The notes: a model not told the origin generated them from the letters alone. 64,000 bases of DNA from an uncultured Lachnospiraceae bacterium (GCA_910589105.1 CAJUST010000010.1:35184-99183); one strand, 5' to 3'; shown: positions 40,856 through 50,582, counted from the first letter of the stretch. Translations and numbers: made by a program.

Positions 40856-41147
40856 TTATATTACCGGAAAAGAACTAGAAATGCTCGGCCTAGTGAAAGG
40901 AAGCACGATCCAAAGCAAACACCTTGGAAAAGACATCACCCAAGGATTTAAAACACTTGTAGGCGGCGAACTGACGACATACAATGACATGATGAATGAA
41001 GCAAGGGCTCTGGCGACGAAACGCATGGTGGAAGAAGCAAGCGCCCTTGGGGCAGATGCGATTGTCAATATCCGTTACGCTTCCTCTGCAATTATGCAGG
41101 GCGCAGCGGAAGTAATCGCATACGGCACAGCCGTAAAGATAAAATAA
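40836..41147 (+). CDS. YbjQ/UPF0145 family protein
   Basis: A 103-residue cytoplasmic protein of a widespread heavy-metal-binding-like family. The signature includes VKGSTIQSKHLGKDI and KRMVEEASALGADAIVNIRY. Family members form homopentamers; their role is poorly defined. GGAGAGGAG precedes the ATG. Expressed with the small membrane protein from the operator-covered promoter. Confidence 0.92.
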   Translation: MILVNTDYITGKELEMLGLVKGSTIQSKHLGKDITQGFKTLVGGELTTYNDMMNEARALATKRMVEEASALGADAIVNIRYASSAIMQGAAEVIAYGTAVKIK

Positions 41148-41173
41148 ACCAAGAGAGGGACTTATCCCAAAGG

Positions 41174-41228
41174 AAAAGCCGGAAACCGCTGTTTTTCAAC
41201 AAAACCGCGAATTTCCGGCTCTTTTTCC
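41174..41228. terminator. Bidirectional terminator between ybjQ-family gene and tmRNA
   Basis: AGCCGGAAA and TTTCCGGCT with a partly paired interior; CTTTTT follows on the plus strand and CTTTTCC on the minus strand. Confidence 0.8.
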
Positions 41229-41232
41229 AAAG

Positions 41233-41572
41233 TGGACCAGACGGGAATCGAACCCGTGTCCAAAAACCAATCCACTGTCCTTCTACGAGCGTAGTTTATT
41301 GTTTTACATTCCCTCCGCGGGGCTTGAATAAACACAATCCCCGTTTTAGTAGCTTCATGATACGCCCACATACGCAAAGCTTAATATGTGTCGTTTTCCG
41401 CGTAGTCGAAGCCCGAATCCCAAAGCGCGGATGCCCTAGGCCGGACTGCTGCGATTAGGCAGCGTAAGCTAATTGATTATCGTTAGCGTTTAATTTTAAG
41501 TTTGGCATTTGACGCATCCCATACGGCTCGCTTCTCCAGCTTCCTGATCCCTGTCGAAACCTTTACTGGCCC
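41233..41572 (-). ncRNA. ssrA: Transfer-messenger RNA (tmRNA)
   Basis: Ribosome-rescue RNA of ~340 bases. The 5' end GGGCCAG pairs with CTGGTCC at the 3' end to form the acceptor stem, followed by discriminator A. The T-arm is ACGGGTTCGATTCCCGT. The tag frame (41487 down to 41455) reads ANDNQLAYAA and a TAA stop, so the full tag is probably AANDNQLAYAA. CCA is not encoded. smpB lies 110 bases upstream. Confidence 0.97.
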
Positions 41573-41583
41573 ATATCAATTAA

Positions 41584-41612
41584 ATTATATCCAAAAACCC
41601 AGCGTCCGTCAA
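41584..41612 (-). promoter_or_regulatory. Promoter of tmRNA
   Basis: Minus strand TTGACG, 17 bases, TATAAT, 12 bases before the mapped 5' end. Confidence 0.88.
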
Positions 41613-41681
41613 CCTTTCACAAAAATCATTTCTCAAGCGCTATCGCAAGGATGCGTAAACCGGACGCCGCCGTTTCTTTTC

Positions 41682-42143
41682 CTAATAGAGATTTTTCACC
41701 TTAAAATTCCGTTCCGCCTCTCTCCTCTGGTCTTTTTTCGCAATATCCTGCCGTTTATCATAAAGTTTCTTGCCTTTTGCAAGGGACACGCTGACTTTTA
41801 CCAGATTCCCTTTTAAATAGACTTCCACTGGAATGAGCGTATATCCCTTTTCCGCTATCTTCTGCGTCAGTTTCCGGATTTCACTCTTATGCAGTAAAAG
41901 CTTCTTTGGGCGCAATGGATCTTTATTAAATATATTTCCCTTTTCATATGGGGAAATATGCATCCCATACAAGAAAACCTCTCCTTTCTCAATTCGGATA
42001 AACGCCTCTTTCACACTGCATCTGCCCATGCGGATTGACTTGACTTCCGTTCCATGCAGGGCAATTCCCGCTTCATATGTTTCTTCTAAAAAATAATCAT
42101 GCCTTGCCTTTTTATTGTTGGCAATCAGCTTCCCTTTCTCCAT
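41682..42143 (-). CDS. smpB: SsrA-binding protein SmpB
   Basis: A 153-residue partner of tmRNA that places it in the empty A site of stalled ribosomes. Family motifs: NNKKARHDYFLEETYEAGIAL, LHGTEVKSIRMGRCSVKEAF, and a basic C-terminal tail (YDKRQDIAKKDQRREAERNF) that probes the mRNA channel. It starts 15 bases after rnr, so the two form an operon. Confidence 0.98.
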   Translation of the reverse strand: MEKGKLIANNKKARHDYFLEETYEAGIALHGTEVKSIRMGRCSVKEAFIRIEKGEVFLYGMHISPYEKGNIFNKDPLRPKKLLLHKSEIRKLTQKIAEKGYTLIPVEVYLKGNLVKVSVSLAKGKKLYDKRQDIAKKDQRREAERNFKVKNLY

Positions 42144-42158
42144 TTTCTATCCCCCGTC

Positions 42159-44282
42159 CTATTCCGCCAGTTCAAAATCAATCGTCCGAAGCAGCGTATC
42201 CGCCTTTACCGCAACGACAGACACTTTCTGTCCCAGCTTAAACCGGCGGTTCGTCGCTTCTCCCATTAGTTCATACGTTTCTTCCAGATAGATATAGTAA
42301 TCGTCCGTCAAAGACGTAATATGAACCATTCCTTCTATCGTATTTGCAAGTTCCACATAAAATCCCCATGATGTTATGCTTGAAATTATGCCTTCAAATT
42401 CTTCTCCGATGTGTTTCTTCATGTATTCCGCTTTTTTCAGCTTTTCCACTTCCCGTTCCGCTTCGTCCGCCCTGCGCTCCATTTCACTTGTATGTTTCGC
42501 CGTTTCCGGCAAAAGCTTTTCATAGTGTTCTATGCGGCTTTGATTCATTCTGCCGCGCAGACAGTCTTTTATAATCCGGTGAATCTGCAAGTCCGGGTAT
42601 CTTCGGATTGGAGAAGTAAAATGGCAGTAATACGAAGCCGCAAGCCCGAAATGCCCCAAACAATCTGCGGAATACTTCGCCTGTTTCATGGAACGCAGCG
42701 TCAAACGGCTGATTAACGCTTCCTCCGGCGCGCCCTCAATCTTACCTAACAGTTTCTGCAGTTCTTTCGAGTGGATTTCCTCCTGCCCCATGTGGAGCGT
42801 ATACCCAAAATTATTGATAAACGCAGATAACTTCTGAATCTTTTCACTGTCCGGCTTTTCATGCGCGCGATATAAAAACGGCATCTGCCGCCAGTAAAAA
42901 TCTTCCGCCACAGTTTCATTTGCAATCAGCATAAAATCCTCGATCAGTTTCGTCGCTGTATTTCTTTCATAAGGCTTAATTTCTTTTAACTGCCCTTTTT
43001 CATCTAATACGATTTTCGTTTCCGGAAAATCAAAATCAATCGAGCCGCGTTTTTTCCTCTTTTGCCTAAGCAGGGAGGACAATTCGCGCATTTGCTCAAA
43101 CATCGGCAGAAATTCACGGTATTCTTCCATTAACTGCGTGTCCTTATCCTCTAAAATTTTATTTACATTCGTATAACTCATACGGCGGTCCACACAGATC
43201 ACCGATTCCGTAATTTCATGATCCACTACCTTTCCTTTGCCGTCTATTTTCATAAGACAGCTCATAGACAGGCGGTCTTCCCCTTGGTTTAATGAGCAAA
43301 TGCCATTCGACAACGCATGTGGCAGCATAGGAATCACCCTGTCCGCCAGATAAACGCTTGTCCCCCGCTTATACGCCTCTGCGTCCAGCGCGCTGCGCTC
43401 CTGAACATAATTCGCCACGTCCGCAATATGCACGCCCAGACAATACAAGTCCCCTTCTTTCGTCAAAGTCACGGCGTCGTCTAAATCTTTAGCGTCTTCG
43501 CCGTCAATCGTCACCGTCTGCCACGCCCTAAAATCCTTCCGGCCCGCCATATCCGCTTCTGACACTTCCCTGTCTGCCCGCTCTGCCTGATTCATTGTCT
43601 TGACCGGAAATTCCACCGGAATCTCATATGACTTCACCAATGCCAAAACGTCTGCTTCCGGATCTCCGGCATGGCCGATAATCTCTATGATCTTCCCTTC
43701 CGGATTCCTGCCTTTTTTGCCGTAATCCGTAATTTTCACAATGACCTTATGCCCGTTTACCGCGCCTTTGGAACGTTCTTTCTGAATAAAAATGTCCCGT
43801 CCGAATTTCGGGTTGTCCGGTGTGACAAAACCATAGTTTCCATTTGACTGGTAGGTTCCCACAATCTGCGTAATCCCACGGGAAAGGATATTGACGATTT
43901 TCCCTTCTTTGCGTCTGCCGGAAGATTTCGTAAGAAGCTCTACTTGAACAGTATCCTGATGGAGCGCGCCGTTTACATTATCAGAGGAAATAAAAATATC
44001 TTCCTCGTCTCCTTCCACGGACACAAACCCAAACCCTCTCGGGTGGCTGCAAAACACGCCCGCCAAAGCATGGGATTCCATTTTCGAAAACCTGCCTCTT
44101 TTGGATCGCTCGATCTTCCCTTCTTTTAAAAGCGCCTCTACCGCTTCTTCAAGCTCTGCCCGCCTCTCCTTTGGAACCGAAAGAATTACTGCGAGCTCTT
44201 TCATCTTCATTGGCACATATAATGAATCGCAGATAAATTCATAAACTATTTTTTTCCGTTTCTCTAATTGTCTTTTATCCAT
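42159..44282 (-). CDS. rnr: Ribonuclease R
   Basis: A 707-residue 3'-5' exoribonuclease of the RNB family that removes structured and tmRNA-tagged messages. N-terminal HTH-like and two cold-shock domains (GVFCSHPRGFGFVSVEGDEE, YQSNGNYGFVTPDNPKFGRD), the RNB catalytic core with Asp-rich TIDGEDAKDLDDAVTL and FHYTSPIRRYPD-type motif (HFTSPIRRYPDLQIHR), and a C-terminal S1 domain (FEGIISSITSWGFYVEL). AAAGGAG precedes the ATG. Confidence 0.98.
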   Translation of the reverse strand: MDKRQLEKRKKIVYEFICDSLYVPMKMKELAVILSVPKERRAELEEAVEALLKEGKIERSKRGRFSKMESHALAGVFCSHPRGFGFVSVEGDEEDIFISSDNVNGALHQDTVQVELLTKSSGRRKEGKIVNILSRGITQIVGTYQSNGNYGFVTPDNPKFGRDIFIQKERSKGAVNGHKVIVKITDYGKKGRNPEGKIIEIIGHAGDPEADVLALVKSYEIPVEFPVKTMNQAERADREVSEADMAGRKDFRAWQTVTIDGEDAKDLDDAVTLTKEGDLYCLGVHIADVANYVQERSALDAEAYKRGTSVYLADRVIPMLPHALSNGICSLNQGEDRLSMSCLMKIDGKGKVVDHEITESVICVDRRMSYTNVNKILEDKDTQLMEEYREFLPMFEQMRELSSLLRQKRKKRGSIDFDFPETKIVLDEKGQLKEIKPYERNTATKLIEDFMLIANETVAEDFYWRQMPFLYRAHEKPDSEKIQKLSAFINNFGYTLHMGQEEIHSKELQKLLGKIEGAPEEALISRLTLRSMKQAKYSADCLGHFGLAASYYCHFTSPIRRYPDLQIHRIIKDCLRGRMNQSRIEHYEKLLPETAKHTSEMERRADEAEREVEKLKKAEYMKKHIGEEFEGIISSITSWGFYVELANTIEGMVHITSLTDDYYIYLEETYELMGEATNRRFKLGQKVSVVAVKADTLLRTIDFELAE

Positions 44283-44313
44283 CTTTCTCCTTTTTCTTCT
44301 GCCTGTCTGTCAA

Positions 44314-44345
44314 CGAAAAAAGACTGCCGTTTCATACGGCAGTCC
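44314..44345 (-). terminator. Terminator after secG
   Basis: GACTGCCGT and ACGGCAGTC form a 9-base-pair stem with a 5-base loop; the minus strand continues TTTTTT. Confidence 0.9.
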
Positions 44346-44352
44346 TGTCTGC

Positions 44353-44592
44353 TTAAAAGCTTCCGATATTCAGTATTGCAGCAATGACTATAAATAAAAA
44401 TACGCAAACTTTCGTAAGTTTGACTAACATTCCTTCCATAGAACGGCCTTTATTCTTACCCCAATAAGTGTCTGCTGCCCCTGCAATCGCTCCTAATCCT
44501 GCCGACTTGCCTTCCTGCATCAAAATAATCACGGTCAATGTCAAACATATTAAAATAAAAATAACTGTTACAATCGTCTTAACTGTTGCCAC
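44353..44592 (-). CDS. secG: Protein translocase subunit SecG
   Basis: A 79-residue membrane protein of the SecYEG channel, with two hydrophobic helices (IVTVIFILICLTLTVIILMQ and VCVFLFIVIAAILNIGSF) joined by the Gly-rich loop EGKSAGLGAIAGAADTYWGK typical of SecG. GTG start with GGAGGT upstream. Confidence 0.95.
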   Translation of the reverse strand: MATVKTIVTVIFILICLTLTVIILMQEGKSAGLGAIAGAADTYWGKNKGRSMEGMLVKLTKVCVFLFIVIAAILNIGSF

Positions 44593-44643
44593 GACAGTAC
44601 CTCCTGCAATCCCATTTCTTCATCGGTTCTCATAACTCTTAAC

Positions 44644-44672
44644 AGTATAGCACAGATTTCACAGCATTTCAA
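44644..44672 (-). promoter_or_regulatory. Promoter of secG
   Basis: Minus strand TTGAAA, 17 bases, TATACT, about 50 bases before the start codon. Confidence 0.75.
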
Positions 44673-44720
44673 CGGCTATTTTGAAAATATATTCTCTATC
44701 AAAGACAGCGGCAGCAATTT

Positions 44721-46046
44721 TTAAAGCTTTGGATACACCGCCGCTTCCCCTAAGTCTTCTTCAATCCTAAGAAGCTGGTTATATTTTGCCACCCTGTCCG
44801 TCCGGCAGGGAGCGCCTGTCTTTATCTGTCCGCAGTTTAACGCCACTGCCAAATCCGCAATCGTCGCATCTTCTGTTTCTCCCGAACGGTGGGAAACCAC
44901 TGCTGTATACCCCGCCCTATGCGCAACGCAAATCGCTTCCATTGTTTCTGAAATTGTCCCAATCTGATTTAGTTTGATTAAAATGGAATTTCCACATCCT
45001 GTTTGAATGCCTTTTTTCAGCCTTTTCGCATTCGTTACAAATAAATCGTCGCCGACAATCTGGACTTTTTTGCCAAGTCGTTTCGTAAACTGTTCAAATC
45101 CTTCCCAGTCCTCCTCGTTTAAACCGTCCTCGATAGAAAAAATAGGGTACTTGCCACAAAGTTCCTCATATAAAAGAATCATTTCTTCCGTCGTCCGCAT
45201 TACGGCTTCCACATTTGGCTGTGTCTTTTTTAAAATCTCGGTTTCACCCTCAAAATAATACATGCCGGACTTTTCATCGTATAATTCCGATGCCGCGGCG
45301 TCCATGGCAAACACAATGTCTTTGCCGCATTCATACCCTGCCGCCTCAACCGCTTTTACCAGATAATCAAAGACTTCAAACGCGTCTTTTAAGTCCGGCG
45401 CAAAACCGCCCTCATCGCCAACGGCAGTGGATTTTCCATCTTTTGCCAAAATTTTTTTTAACGCGTGGTAAACTTCCGCCCCCATGCGCAGCGCTTCACG
45501 AAATGACTTTGCCCCAGCCGGCATAATCATAAATTCCTGAAAATCCACTGTATTTTTGGCGTGTTTGCCGCCGTTTAATATATTCATCATCGGCACAGGC
45601 AGTTTGTGGGCGTACACGCCGCCTAAATATTGGTACAACGGCAGATTCAGGGCGTTTGCCGCCGCTTTCGCCACGGCAATCGACACGCCTAAAATTGCAT
45701 TTGCCCCAAGGCGCTTTTTATTTTCCGAACCGTCCAACTCAATTAATTTTCCATCAACTTTTTTCTGCTCTAACGCATTCATGCCCGTTAGTTCTTTTGC
45801 GATTTTCTCATTAATATGGGAAACTGCTTTCATCACGCCCAAACCGCCATACCGTTTATCCCCGTCCCGAAGCTCCACCGCTTCAAATTGTCCTGTGGAC
45901 GCTCCGGAAGGCGCTGCGGCCCGCCCTTCAAAAATCCGCTTCGTATCGTGGTTTTTTACAGCCACTTCGGCCTCTACAGTCGGATTGCCCCTTGAATCCA
46001 TAATTTCACGGCCACGCACACTTATTATTTCCAGATTTGCTTTCAT
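44721..46046 (-). CDS. eno: Enolase
   Basis: A 441-residue glycolytic enzyme that converts 2-phosphoglycerate to phosphoenolpyruvate. Metal and catalytic motifs include GDEGGFAP, SIEDGLNEEDW, GDDLFVTN, the Lys motif ILIKLNQIGT, and SHRSGETEDA. It is full length and is read from its own promoter; the neighbours are not glycolytic. Confidence 0.98.
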   Translation of the reverse strand: MKANLEIISVRGREIMDSRGNPTVEAEVAVKNHDTKRIFEGRAAAPSGASTGQFEAVELRDGDKRYGGLGVMKAVSHINEKIAKELTGMNALEQKKVDGKLIELDGSENKKRLGANAILGVSIAVAKAAANALNLPLYQYLGGVYAHKLPVPMMNILNGGKHAKNTVDFQEFMIMPAGAKSFREALRMGAEVYHALKKILAKDGKSTAVGDEGGFAPDLKDAFEVFDYLVKAVEAAGYECGKDIVFAMDAAASELYDEKSGMYYFEGETEILKKTQPNVEAVMRTTEEMILLYEELCGKYPIFSIEDGLNEEDWEGFEQFTKRLGKKVQIVGDDLFVTNAKRLKKGIQTGCGNSILIKLNQIGTISETMEAICVAHRAGYTAVVSHRSGETEDATIADLAVALNCGQIKTGAPCRTDRVAKYNQLLRIEEDLGEAAVYPKL

Positions 46047-46085
46047 ACCGGACTCCTTTTTTTCGTTTTATTTCTGTCTGCGCCA

Positions 46086-46114
46086 ATCCTATCCGGCAAT
46101 GCTTTTACAGACAA
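46086..46114 (-). promoter_or_regulatory. Candidate promoter of eno
   Basis: Minus strand TTGTCT, 17 bases, TAGGAT, 40 bases before the ATG. Confidence 0.55.
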
Positions 46115-46186
46115 AACAGCCTGCCAGAATATGAGTGGCGCTGTAATGCTAGTATCTGCGTGAAACGTGATTTTATTCATTTTCCG

Positions 46187-47824
46187 TTATTGCAATGAGA
46201 TCACCGCGCAAAGGCCGTTGGAAGCCGTTTCATATTCAAACGAAACCATATCCCCAACCGCATATTTTACAATTTCCACAAGGGAAGAATCCGAAAGGTT
46301 CACGTCAAAAATTTCGTCCGAATTTTCCAGACAAATATAGTAATGCGTCGAGCCTTCAATTACAACTGGAGCCAAGGAAGCGATTTTACCCTTTGCTTTT
46401 TCATATAATCCATCTTGCGTCCCTTTTGTTATGCCGTTTGTGGACAAAAGTTTCACATACGCTTTTTCACATTCCCCAACCGTATCGCCGATTGCCACCC
46501 ACTGGTATTTCTGCACATTTACCATGGCATATTTTTTCACAAGTCCAGCCCCGTCCTTTAACGCCATAAAATACGTCGGTTCGCCGGAGATATTCAAAAG
46601 AAGCGGGAACGTCGCCCGATACCCAAGATTTTGCACCTGCCCTTCCGCCGATGACATTGCCGAATCTTCAATCGCCCCTTCAATCGTATAAAATTTCGTC
46701 TCCATTGTCCTCTGGTTGATTAAAACAAAACCGACATTTGACTGATCGCCGCTGACGGAAGTCACTCCGGTATACACCCAGACGTCATCATCCAATGCAA
46801 TATAATTATATCCGTTCGTTGTCTGCAAACAATCCTTCTGCCCCAGCACACTGTTAAAAAATCCATGTTTTAATGTCCCATGATAATTATACAGACGCAT
46901 CAGCAATTCCGCGGAAAAAACTTTGTCCACCCAGTTCGGGACGTCTTCCACCTCATATTCTTCGCATTCTCCCGTAATGGCGTTACAAAGAACCGCTTTT
47001 CCTACGGTCTGCCCGCCAAACAGCCCAATCGTAAATTCCTTGACCGGACACACCCAAAACGGCGTGCCATTGTCGTCTATCTCAAAAAAGATCTGATCGT
47101 CAAAAATATACGTCGGGTAACGGAACCGCAAATGCCTATAAATATTGCGGTTAAAGTATTCCGATTTGGAATAGCGGATGCCCTCCTTTAGTTTGACGCA
47201 TTCCGTGTTTTGCGTCGCCATATCGATGCGGATATACGCCGGAATGCCCTTGCTTTGGTTCGTCAGCCATTTCACCGGGCTGGCATAGACTAACGGAGCC
47301 ACCCGCACCGGGGTGTCCTGATAATTAATCTGCGTATATTCACTGCTGACTTCAAACTGGGAAACCATGTCCACCATGCTCCCCATTTTCCTGTTCCCAA
47401 GAAGTTCCGCCGAATTTTTATCTAAAAGCGGAATCGTCTGGTAGCTTACTTCTTTGATGTCTTTCGAAAAATCACTGTTTTCCACAGTTAAAAGTTTCTG
47501 GTACTTAGAAGCATTGACAATCGGGGAAGACAGGACAGATCCTGCCAAAAATACCGCAAACAATATCAGGAATAACCCAATCCCCGCTTTTATCAACTTG
47601 GAACTGCCAAGCAGTTCTTTTACTCTTGCCTGCCTTCCATGAAGTTTCGCATACTGTCTCGACCGAAACAACGCATAAATGACATTTAAAACCGCAATGG
47701 CAAACAACAGGCATTGCCAAAAACCGACTGAATGGATATTGATTGCCGGAATTGTCACATAATAATAAATAACAAGTGAAACAAGCAGCGCGGCGGCCGC
47801 TAAGAATTTAAAAGTTTTTTTCAT
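46187..47824 (-). CDS. Conserved membrane protein of unknown function
   Basis: A 545-residue protein with three hydrophobic segments in the first ~100 residues (FLAAAALLVSLVIYYYV, FWQCLLFAIAVLNVIYALF, GIGLFLILFAVFLAGSVL). A large extracytoplasmic domain of ~440 residues follows with many beta-strand-like stretches (YIRIDMATQNTECVKL, YIALDDDVWVYTGVTS). I recognise no enzymatic motif. It starts 46 bases after the GTPase-NYN gene on the same strand and may be co-transcribed with it. No function is proposed. Confidence 0.8.
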   Translation of the reverse strand: MKKTFKFLAAAALLVSLVIYYYVTIPAINIHSVGFWQCLLFAIAVLNVIYALFRSRQYAKLHGRQARVKELLGSSKLIKAGIGLFLILFAVFLAGSVLSSPIVNASKYQKLLTVENSDFSKDIKEVSYQTIPLLDKNSAELLGNRKMGSMVDMVSQFEVSSEYTQINYQDTPVRVAPLVYASPVKWLTNQSKGIPAYIRIDMATQNTECVKLKEGIRYSKSEYFNRNIYRHLRFRYPTYIFDDQIFFEIDDNGTPFWVCPVKEFTIGLFGGQTVGKAVLCNAITGECEEYEVEDVPNWVDKVFSAELLMRLYNYHGTLKHGFFNSVLGQKDCLQTTNGYNYIALDDDVWVYTGVTSVSGDQSNVGFVLINQRTMETKFYTIEGAIEDSAMSSAEGQVQNLGYRATFPLLLNISGEPTYFMALKDGAGLVKKYAMVNVQKYQWVAIGDTVGECEKAYVKLLSTNGITKGTQDGLYEKAKGKIASLAPVVIEGSTHYYICLENSDEIFDVNLSDSSLVEIVKYAVGDMVSFEYETASNGLCAVISLQ

Positions 47825-47870
47825 TTGAACCCCTGCCTTTCCATAAATGCTTTTTATTAAACTGTTTCTT

Positions 47871-50582
47871 TTATTTCATTGTTTCTTTTTTCACCGCTTC
47901 TTTTATCTGAGCCGCCGCTTCTTCCGATATCTGATCCATAAGAAAGCTTCGGTTTTTTTTCGGAATAAAACGCTCTCTTTCCTCCCAATCCTCAATCGGG
48001 CGGCAAAGTTCCTCATATAAGTCGTTTGCCGATAAGAGCATACACCCCGCCCCGCGGATAATAATTTGTTCCATGCCATCTGAGGTCGCTACCGTAATAC
48101 GGCGCTTTTTTCCATTTTCATGCGCAAATCTTTCTATATAGGCATCGGCTGTTTCCGCCTCCTTCGTATAAACTACATGGATATTATGGTAATCAAAATA
48201 TTCTGTCTTATGCCCTGCAATTTTATATGCGTCAAAGACTGCGATGACTTGGCATTGTTTCAATCCCTGATAATTACAAAGCAAATCCAAAAGCCGTCCC
48301 CTCGCCCCGTCCATATTGTCTTTGGACAGCTCTCTGAGTTCTTCCCACGCATGTATGATATTATATCCATCTACCAGTAAATATTCTTCCCTGATCTCTT
48401 TCTTACCTTTATCCGGCTTATCTTTCTTCGGCTTTTTCTCCTCCGTTTTTGAAACAATGCTTCGTTTTGCCGTCTTATACCCTCTTTTTGGAACGGATTT
48501 ATCCCTCTTATTGGCTTCTAATGTCCTTGCAAGAATTGCATCGACTTCTTTGGTCCCAAGCCACGTTTCTTCCTCCTTACGTTCTTTTGCAGAAACTGCT
48601 GGAACCGTTTCATTTGATTTTTCTTTTAAGACGCTTTCTAAGTGCATATACTCCGGCACACGGTTCCAATCCACAAAAAAACCCGAACCATGGCTGCAAA
48701 AAACAGATCCGGAAGGATTTTCCAAATCCGCATCGGCATTATAAGCGATTTGGCTTACAACTTCTTCTGTATTGTGGCAGATGTCATACCCGCCATAGCT
48801 AAGGGAAAGCCTTCCCATGCCCTTTGTGTATGACGCCACTTCCTTTGCGTATTCCCCAATCGATGCAACCGGGGCTTTTCCCTCCAAAACGGCGGCGCCA
48901 TTTAAAGTCTCTGGCAGGCCAAACGAAGCATTCTTGATTTTTAAATCCGTCATTGCGCGTCCCACAAACGGTTCAGGAAGCTCAAGACGGTATTCATAGT
49001 ATGGCTCTAATAGGACTGACTCTGCCTGACGAAGCCCCTGCCTGACAGCCCGGTAAACTGCCTGACGGAAATCCCCGCCTTCGGTATGTTTCGGGTGGGC
49101 TTTTGCGGCCGCCAATGTAAATTTTATATCCGTAACGGGCGATCCGGTTAAAACGCCTATATGCTCTTTTTCTTTTAAATGCGTCAAAATCAAACGCTGC
49201 CAGTTCCTGTCAAGGACATCTTCACTGCAAGAAGACGCAAACGTTAAGCCGCTTCCACGTGGAGCGGGTTCCATTAGGATATGCGCTTCCGCGTAGTGGC
49301 GCAAAGGCTCATAATGCCCTACGCCTTCGACGGGAGATAAAATCGTTTCCTTGTATAAAATATGCCCCCTGCCAAATGAAATAGTGACCCCAAACCTGTC
49401 CAATGCCTGCCTCTTTAAAATTTCCATCTGCACCTCGCCCATCACCTGAGCCAGTAATTCCTGATGGGTTTCATTCCAGAGGATATGCAGTTTCGGATCT
49501 TCTTCTTCCAACTGGCGTAACTTGGGCAGAATCCTGACTGCATCACAGTCTTCCGGCAATTCTATCCGGTATGTCAAAACAGGCTCTAACAGCGGAGAAA
49601 ATGTATCTTCTTCTACGCCAAGCCCTTCTCCCGCATATGCGTAAGTTAATCCCGTCACTGCGCAGATTTCCCCTGAATACGCTTCTGAAGCCGATTCATA
49701 TTTTTCTCCCGAATAAATGCGTATCTGGTTTACTTTTTCCTCCCAGCTCCCTTTCCTGTCCCGTATCAGTTCCCGCGCTTTTAACTTGCCGCCCGTAATT
49801 TTTAAATGCGTAAGCCGAAGCCCTGAGGGATCTCTTGTAATTTTAAATACCCTTGCCCCAAATTCGTCCGGATATTTTTTCGCCTTTGTATATTGGCAGA
49901 TTCCCGAAAAAAATTCTTCCACGCCAAAATTTTTAAGCGCCGAGCCAAAATAACAGGGGAACAGTTTCCGCCCCGCTATCATATCGCAAAGCATCTCTTT
50001 TTCAACCGTCCCAGTCTGCAAATAGGCATCCAACGCTTCCTCACTGCACATTGCGGCTTCCTCGAAAAAAGCTTCTCTTTGCGTATCCTCAAAAGAAATA
50101 CAGCAATCAGACAGATGGCGCTTGATTTCTCCTAAAAGAAAAGCGGCGTCCGTTCCCTGCTGATCCATTTTATTGACAAACAAAAAAACGGGGATCTGAT
50201 ATGTTTCCAGCATTTTCCATAAAGTTTTCGTATGCCCCTGTATGCCGTCCGCGCCGCTGATTACAAGCGCCGCATAGTCCATTGCCCAAAGCGCCCGCTC
50301 CATTTCCGCCGAAAAATCCACATGCCCAGGCGTGTCTAACAGTGTGATCACCGCTTCCGGCAATTTTAAAACCGCCTGTTTGGAAAAAATCGTTATGCCC
50401 CGTTCCCGTTCATAGGCGTTTGTGTCAAGATACGCATCCCGCTTGTCCACCCGCCCCATTTCCCGTATGGCTCCCGCGGCATATAAAAGACCTTCCGAAA
50501 GCGTCGTCTTGCCCGCGTCTACATGGGCCAGCAGTCCAATGCTGCAATATTTATTTGGCTTATTTCCAGATACCAAAGCCAT
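47871..50582 (-). CDS. TetM-like translational GTPase fused to a YacP/Rae1-type NYN endoribonuclease
   Basis: A 903-residue two-part protein. Residues 1-~640 are an EF-G-like ribosomal-protection-type GTPase: G1 HVDAGKTT (20-27), Thr64 in RGITI, G3 DTPGH (83-87), G4 NKMD (137-140), then domains II-V. A Lys-rich linker (~690-730, KPKKDKPDKGKK) leads to an NYN domain (~732-865): LLVDGYNIIHAWEEL (Asp738), VIAVFDAYK (Asp784), TADAYIERFAH (Asp813), VATSDGMEQ (Asp835). The latter matches B. subtilis YacP/Rae1, which cuts mRNA in the ribosomal A site. TetM-like proteins also bind the A site, so the fusion could bring a nuclease there. A role in tetracycline resistance cannot be assumed. The ATG has AAAGGGG upstream. 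Confidence 0.9.
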   Translation of the reverse strand: MALVSGNKPNKYCSIGLLAHVDAGKTTLSEGLLYAAGAIREMGRVDKRDAYLDTNAYERERGITIFSKQAVLKLPEAVITLLDTPGHVDFSAEMERALWAMDYAALVISGADGIQGHTKTLWKMLETYQIPVFLFVNKMDQQGTDAAFLLGEIKRHLSDCCISFEDTQREAFFEEAAMCSEEALDAYLQTGTVEKEMLCDMIAGRKLFPCYFGSALKNFGVEEFFSGICQYTKAKKYPDEFGARVFKITRDPSGLRLTHLKITGGKLKARELIRDRKGSWEEKVNQIRIYSGEKYESASEAYSGEICAVTGLTYAYAGEGLGVEEDTFSPLLEPVLTYRIELPEDCDAVRILPKLRQLEEEDPKLHILWNETHQELLAQVMGEVQMEILKRQALDRFGVTISFGRGHILYKETILSPVEGVGHYEPLRHYAEAHILMEPAPRGSGLTFASSCSEDVLDRNWQRLILTHLKEKEHIGVLTGSPVTDIKFTLAAAKAHPKHTEGGDFRQAVYRAVRQGLRQAESVLLEPYYEYRLELPEPFVGRAMTDLKIKNASFGLPETLNGAAVLEGKAPVASIGEYAKEVASYTKGMGRLSLSYGGYDICHNTEEVVSQIAYNADADLENPSGSVFCSHGSGFFVDWNRVPEYMHLESVLKEKSNETVPAVSAKERKEEETWLGTKEVDAILARTLEANKRDKSVPKRGYKTAKRSIVSKTEEKKPKKDKPDKGKKEIREEYLLVDGYNIIHAWEELRELSKDNMDGARGRLLDLLCNYQGLKQCQVIAVFDAYKIAGHKTEYFDYHNIHVVYTKEAETADAYIERFAHENGKKRRITVATSDGMEQIIIRGAGCMLLSANDLYEELCRPIEDWEERERFIPKKNRSFLMDQISEEAAAQIKEAVKKETMK

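Noticed and set aside
47871..50582. Calling the gene a tetracycline-resistance determinant
   Set aside because: Similarity to TetM/TetO GTPases is clear, but divergence and the NYN fusion make a housekeeping or quality-control role at least as likely; resistance cannot be read from sequence.
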